Shown here piece by piece: positions 61,132-64,000 of a stretch of 64,000 bases of DNA. The notes beneath the pieces are model-generated. The model had not been told where the DNA came from. It was given only the letters and a program-made list of their open reading frames with translations, and did not search any database. Source of the DNA: Nocardia sputorum (lineage in GTDB: Bacteria > Actinomycetota > Actinomycetes > Mycobacteriales > Mycobacteriaceae); contig NZ_AP026978.1 in assembly GCF_027924405.1 (NCBI RefSeq), positions 4,464,001 to 4,528,000 of the forward strand. The letters run 5' to 3'. A program made the position numbers and the translations under genes. Each line of letters begins with the position of its first letter. Position 1 is the stretch's first letter.

Positions 61132-61968
61132 CTATCTCCAGGTGGCAGCGTGTTCGAGGGCGTAGGACTTCAGCTGCCGTGCCGGGTGACCGGTGAGCCG
61201 CTCGACCGTATCGGTCACCACGGCGTTGCCACCGTCCCGAATCAACCGGAACAGGCCCTGCTGCCAGGTGATCGAGCGTTCGTCCAGACCGGCCTGCCGC
61301 AGGCCTTCGGCGAACTGATCGGCAGTGATGGGCACGTAACCCAGGTCCCGGCCCGCGGCTTCGCCCAGGGTTTGGGTGACCTGCCGCAGGGTGAGGGCCT
61401 CTGGGCCCGTGATGATGTGGACGTCTCCCGCATGCCCCTCCTCGGTGAGTGCGGCGACTGCCACCTCCGCGATGTCTCGGGTGTCGACGAAGCCCACCGC
61501 GGCATCGGCGACCGGGAGCGCGAGCTCGCCGTTCTCGCGGAGGGCCGCCGCGAAGCCTTCGCCGAAGTTCTGCTGAAACCAATTGGGCCGCAGAATCGTC
61601 CACTGCTTACCCGAAGCGCGCACGTCCGCCTCCCAAGCGGCCATCGGAATCGCGTCGGGCAACTGCTCGACACCGAGCACCGACAGCAGCACGACCTTGC
61701 GCACGTGCGCAGCGGTGGCCAGCAGATCACCGACCAGGCCGGGTTCCTCGGGTGCGGCGTACGGTCCGACGACGTACAGGCTGTCGATGCCGTGCAGCGC
61801 CGGAGCCCAGGTCGCACGATCGGCCCAGTCGAAACGCACCGGCTCGACTCCCGCGGTCACCGCTGCGGGGTTGCGGCTCGCCGCTCGCACGTCGACGCCG
61901 CGAGCCACCAGCGCGTCCACCACGGGCCTACCGGTCTTGCCGGTCGCGCCGAGCACCAGAACAGTCAT
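61132..61968 (-). CDS. NmrA/atypical SDR NAD(P)-binding protein
   Basis: 278 residues. The dinucleotide-binding start is TVLVLGATGKTGRPVVDALV. Then come VRAASRNPA, SLYVVGPYAA, VLLSVLGVEQLPDA, KQWTILRPNWFQQNF and FVDTRDIAEVAVAALTEEGH, all NmrA-family (quinone-oxidoreductase-like) traits. It lacks the Tyr-x3-Lys of classical SDRs. It is divergent from an AraC regulator 100 bases away. Confidence 0.92.
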   Translation of the reverse strand: MTVLVLGATGKTGRPVVDALVARGVDVRAASRNPAAVTAGVEPVRFDWADRATWAPALHGIDSLYVVGPYAAPEEPGLVGDLLATAAHVRKVVLLSVLGVEQLPDAIPMAAWEADVRASGKQWTILRPNWFQQNFGEGFAAALRENGELALPVADAAVGFVDTRDIAEVAVAALTEEGHAGDVHIITGPEALTLRQVTQTLGEAAGRDLGYVPITADQFAEGLRQAGLDERSITWQQGLFRLIRDGGNAVVTDTVERLTGHPARQLKSYALEHAATWR

Positions 61969-62069
61969 GGGGTTCTCCTCAGATCGTTTGTCCGAGAGCG
62001 AATCTACGGATCGCGGCCAGGATGATGAATGCCTGAGAATCCGGAATACATGTCCTAGAGTCCTGGCTT

Positions 62070-63008
62070 GTGGACGTTCTCTCCGACGCGCTCGCCGCGA
62101 TGCGAACGGGCCGAACCCGCGCGGCCCGCACCGACGTACGCGCGCCGTGGGGCTTGCGCTTTCCGGCCGTCACCGGCACGACCTTCCATGTCGTGCTCAG
62201 CGGCACCTGTTGGCTGCTGGCCGACGGAAGCGAACCCCTCGCGCTGAGCCCCGGCGACGTGGTCTTCCTCCGCACCGGAAGCTCGCACGCTCTCGCCGAC
62301 GACCTTCGAACGCCGCTGGTCGATTTCCTTCCCGAGCGCCAGGAGCCCGATTCGCCGATCGGCCATGTCCGCGTCGACGGTTCGGGACCGCGGTCGATAC
62401 TGCTCTGTGGCGCATACCAGCTCGATCGAACGCGGCCGCATCCGCTGATGAGGGACCTGCCCGAAGTTCTGCACCTGCCCGCCGGGAACGCGGACCTCGG
62501 TCATCTCGTCGGCCTGCTGGCGACCGAGTTCGACCGGGATCGGCCCGGCCGCGACGGCATCGTTCCCCCACTGGTCGACGCGATGCTGCTCTACATCCTG
62601 CGCACCTGGGCCGACGAGTGCGCCGATTCGCCGGGATGGGCGCGAGCGCTCCGCGACCAGGCGATCGGCCGAGCCTTGCGCGACATCCACGCTCGCCCAG
62701 CCGCCCCTTGGACCGTGGAACAGCTGGCGGCGCGCAACGGCCTGTCCCGGTCAGTGTTCGCGCAGCGGTTCACCGCGCTGGTCGGCGAACCGCCGGTGTC
62801 GTATCTGACCTGGTGGCGCATGACGAGTGCCGGCCGCATGCTCCGCGAATCCGACGCCCCGCTCAGGAATGTGGCCGCACAGGTGGGCTACAGCTCCGAG
62901 TTCGCCTTCGCCAAAGCGTTCAAGCGCGCTTACGGCGTCGCCCCGGGCTTGTACCGGCGCGCCGAGAGAGGCGAGACACCGACCATTCCGACTCGATCTC
63001 CAGCCTGA
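62070..63008 (+). CDS. AraC-family regulator with cupin N-terminus
   Basis: 312 residues from GTG 62070. The N-terminal cupin has TTFHVVLSGTCWLLADGSEP and LSPGDVVFLRTGSSHALADD. The C-terminal double HTH is WTVEQLAARNGLSRSVFAQR followed by FTALVGEPPVSYLTWWRMTS and VAAQVGYSSEFAFAKAFKRA. It is the likely regulator of the divergent NmrA-type gene. Confidence 0.93.
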   Translation: MDVLSDALAAMRTGRTRAARTDVRAPWGLRFPAVTGTTFHVVLSGTCWLLADGSEPLALSPGDVVFLRTGSSHALADDLRTPLVDFLPERQEPDSPIGHVRVDGSGPRSILLCGAYQLDRTRPHPLMRDLPEVLHLPAGNADLGHLVGLLATEFDRDRPGRDGIVPPLVDAMLLYILRTWADECADSPGWARALRDQAIGRALRDIHARPAAPWTVEQLAARNGLSRSVFAQRFTALVGEPPVSYLTWWRMTSAGRMLRESDAPLRNVAAQVGYSSEFAFAKAFKRAYGVAPGLYRRAERGETPTIPTRSPA

Positions 63009-63038
63009 GGTCAAGATCCATCGCGCGCCGCGTTTCGG

Positions 63039-64000
63039 CTAGAGCGGGGCGTCGCGCCACCAGCGGTCGTACAGATCCTGCCCGGAGGCGCCGCCGCGGA
63101 CCAGGACATGGCAGAAGTCGCGGATGGGTGGGTCGAACTGCACGAGGAGGATGCCCGTCGGCCGGCCGGCCGCGCCGGCGACTTCGCCCCAGACGACTCG
63201 TCCGGTCCCGGCGATTCGCTGCCATGACTCGTCACCGCGCACCGTCATGTCGGCGAACGGCGTCACCGGGTTCGGCTGCCGATCGGTGTTGCAGTTCACG
63301 ACGAGGCGCTCCACCGGGTTTCGGTCGCCGTCGCACAGGAGTCTGGCCAGCTCGCCGAGTTGCGAGTTCAATTCGACCGGATTTCCTCCCCGATCTACCG
63401 GATGGCATCGGATGCCCCCATGGCCGAACGCATTCGGCGTCGCCGGCAACAGCCTCGGGAACTGCCGGACCACGGTCTGGTAGCTGCCCCAGTCGGTGCG
63501 GTCGCCGACTGCCGTGGTCGGCGCCGCCGCGGTACTCGACCGGGCGACCGAGGTGGGCAAGGCCGAGGACTCGCCGCTGGGGCTGCGGGTCAGGGCGAGG
63601 ACGGTCCCGATGCCGAGCACGACGGCGGCCACCGCGACGGCCGCGGCGAGCACGAATCGTTTCCGCGACCGGGATGCGCGGGAACCGCCGACCGGAGCCG
63701 GCTGTTCCTCCGTCCCGAGCGCCGCCGCGAGTGCGGCGGCGAGTTCCCCGCACGACGGGTAGCGGCGGGCCGGGTCTTTGGCCAGCGCGCGGGCCACCAC
63801 CTCGTCGACTCCGTGCGGCAGGGACGGTCGCACCGCGGACGGGCGCGGCGGCGCGTCCCGCAGATGGGCCCGCACGATTTCGGCCGCGCTCGGCCGCGCG
63901 AAAGGCGGCGCCCCGGTCAGCAACTCGTAGAGCGTGCAGCCCAACGCGTAGACGTCGGCGCGGTGATCGACGGCGCCGCCCGTGAGCTGCTCCGGGGCGG
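63039..64000 (-). CDS. serine/threonine protein kinase, N-terminus beyond window
   Basis: The frame enters from the right edge with APEQLTGGAVDHRADVYALG followed by CTLYELLTGAPPFARPSAAE and ARALAKDPARRYPSCGELAA, the C-lobe of a Hanks-type kinase. A single membrane helix RFVLAAAVAVAAVVLGIGTV follows. The extracellular part (about 180 residues) has Cys residues in GHGGIRCHPV, LLCDGDRNP and FCHVLV and resembles the secreted domains of mycobacterial and nocardial kinases. The catalytic N-lobe is off the window. Confidence 0.9.
   Translation of the reverse strand, partial: APEQLTGGAVDHRADVYALGCTLYELLTGAPPFARPSAAEIVRAHLRDAPPRPSAVRPSLPHGVDEVVARALAKDPARRYPSCGELAAALAAALGTEEQPAPVGGSRASRSRKRFVLAAAVAVAAVVLGIGTVLALTRSPSGESSALPTSVARSSTAAAPTTAVGDRTDWGSYQTVVRQFPRLLPATPNAFGHGGIRCHPVDRGGNPVELNSQLGELARLLCDGDRNPVERLVVNCNTDRQPNPVTPFADMTVRGDESWQRIAGTGRVVWGEVAGAAGRPTGILLVQFDPPIRDFCHVLVRGGASGQDLYDRWWRDAPL

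Noticed and set aside
61583..63985. An 800-codon plus-strand frame through the NmrA/AraC/kinase region
   Set aside because: It crosses three well-supported genes in other frames and has an extreme Arg/Pro/Ser composition.

Overview
The window is high-GC actinobacterial DNA, probably from a mycolic-acid actinomycete such as Nocardia. That placement is inferred from WXG100 type VII secretion substrates, a mycobacterial-type LexA box, DUF6545/ImmA and ANTAR genes, actinobacterial zinc-ribbon genes and many GTG starts. Much of it is accessory DNA: intact and broken insertion sequences, a decayed integrated element, a CRISPR relic and several broken genes.

Region 1 (1-17.8 kb) is most of an extracellular contractile injection system (eCIS, phage-tail-like particle). 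It is transcribed leftward with many 1-4 base gene overlaps: AAA+ ATPase, DUF4255 cap with a carboxypeptidase-regulatory-like tail, sheath, tube, a small zinc-ribbon protein with a strong candidate -1 frameshift signal into a DUF6760-like frame, a hypothetical, LysM baseplate hub, gpD-like and gp5-like spike halves, PAAR tip, gp25, two baseplate-J proteins and a partial gene at the window edge. Beside it, on the other strand, is a DUF4157/HELTH protein, a likely eCIS-associated cargo.

Region 2 (17.8-32.1 kb) is an island of mobile DNA. It holds an IstB remnant, a two-gene module that looks like a defence system (nuclease-like protein plus a large Helicase-Associated-domain protein), a serine-recombinase remnant, and three IS630-type elements joined head to tail at shared TA dinucleotides. 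The array splits one gene whose frame can be restored exactly. Next come a decayed WXG100 pair, an intact WXG100/WXG100/polymorphic-toxin/immunity operon, and a tRNA 3'-end attachment scar with decayed integrase and excisionase.

Region 3 (32.1-46 kb) carries a flavin monooxygenase/TetR pair with a perfect 18-bp inverted-repeat operator, a LuxR-type ATPase regulator, a decaying type I-E-like CRISPR array without cas genes, a DapA-family lyase, a P-loop kinase, a DNA-ligase remnant near a perfect LexA box, a TetR/alpha-beta hydrolase pair sharing three operator-like sites, and an intact IS21 element with a 6-bp target duplication.

Region 4 (46-64 kb) has small unknown genes, an ANTAR protein, a MerR gene with a highly structured leader, an HATPase gene fused to an IS5 remnant, an intact IS701 element with a candidate -1 frameshift signal, an FGE/SUMF1-like protein, two LysM proteins divergent from a large membrane protein, a MerR-UPF0060 deletion junction, a WYL/VOC pair, ImmA-DUF6545, an NmrA/AraC pair and the C-terminal part of a serine/threonine kinase running off the right edge.
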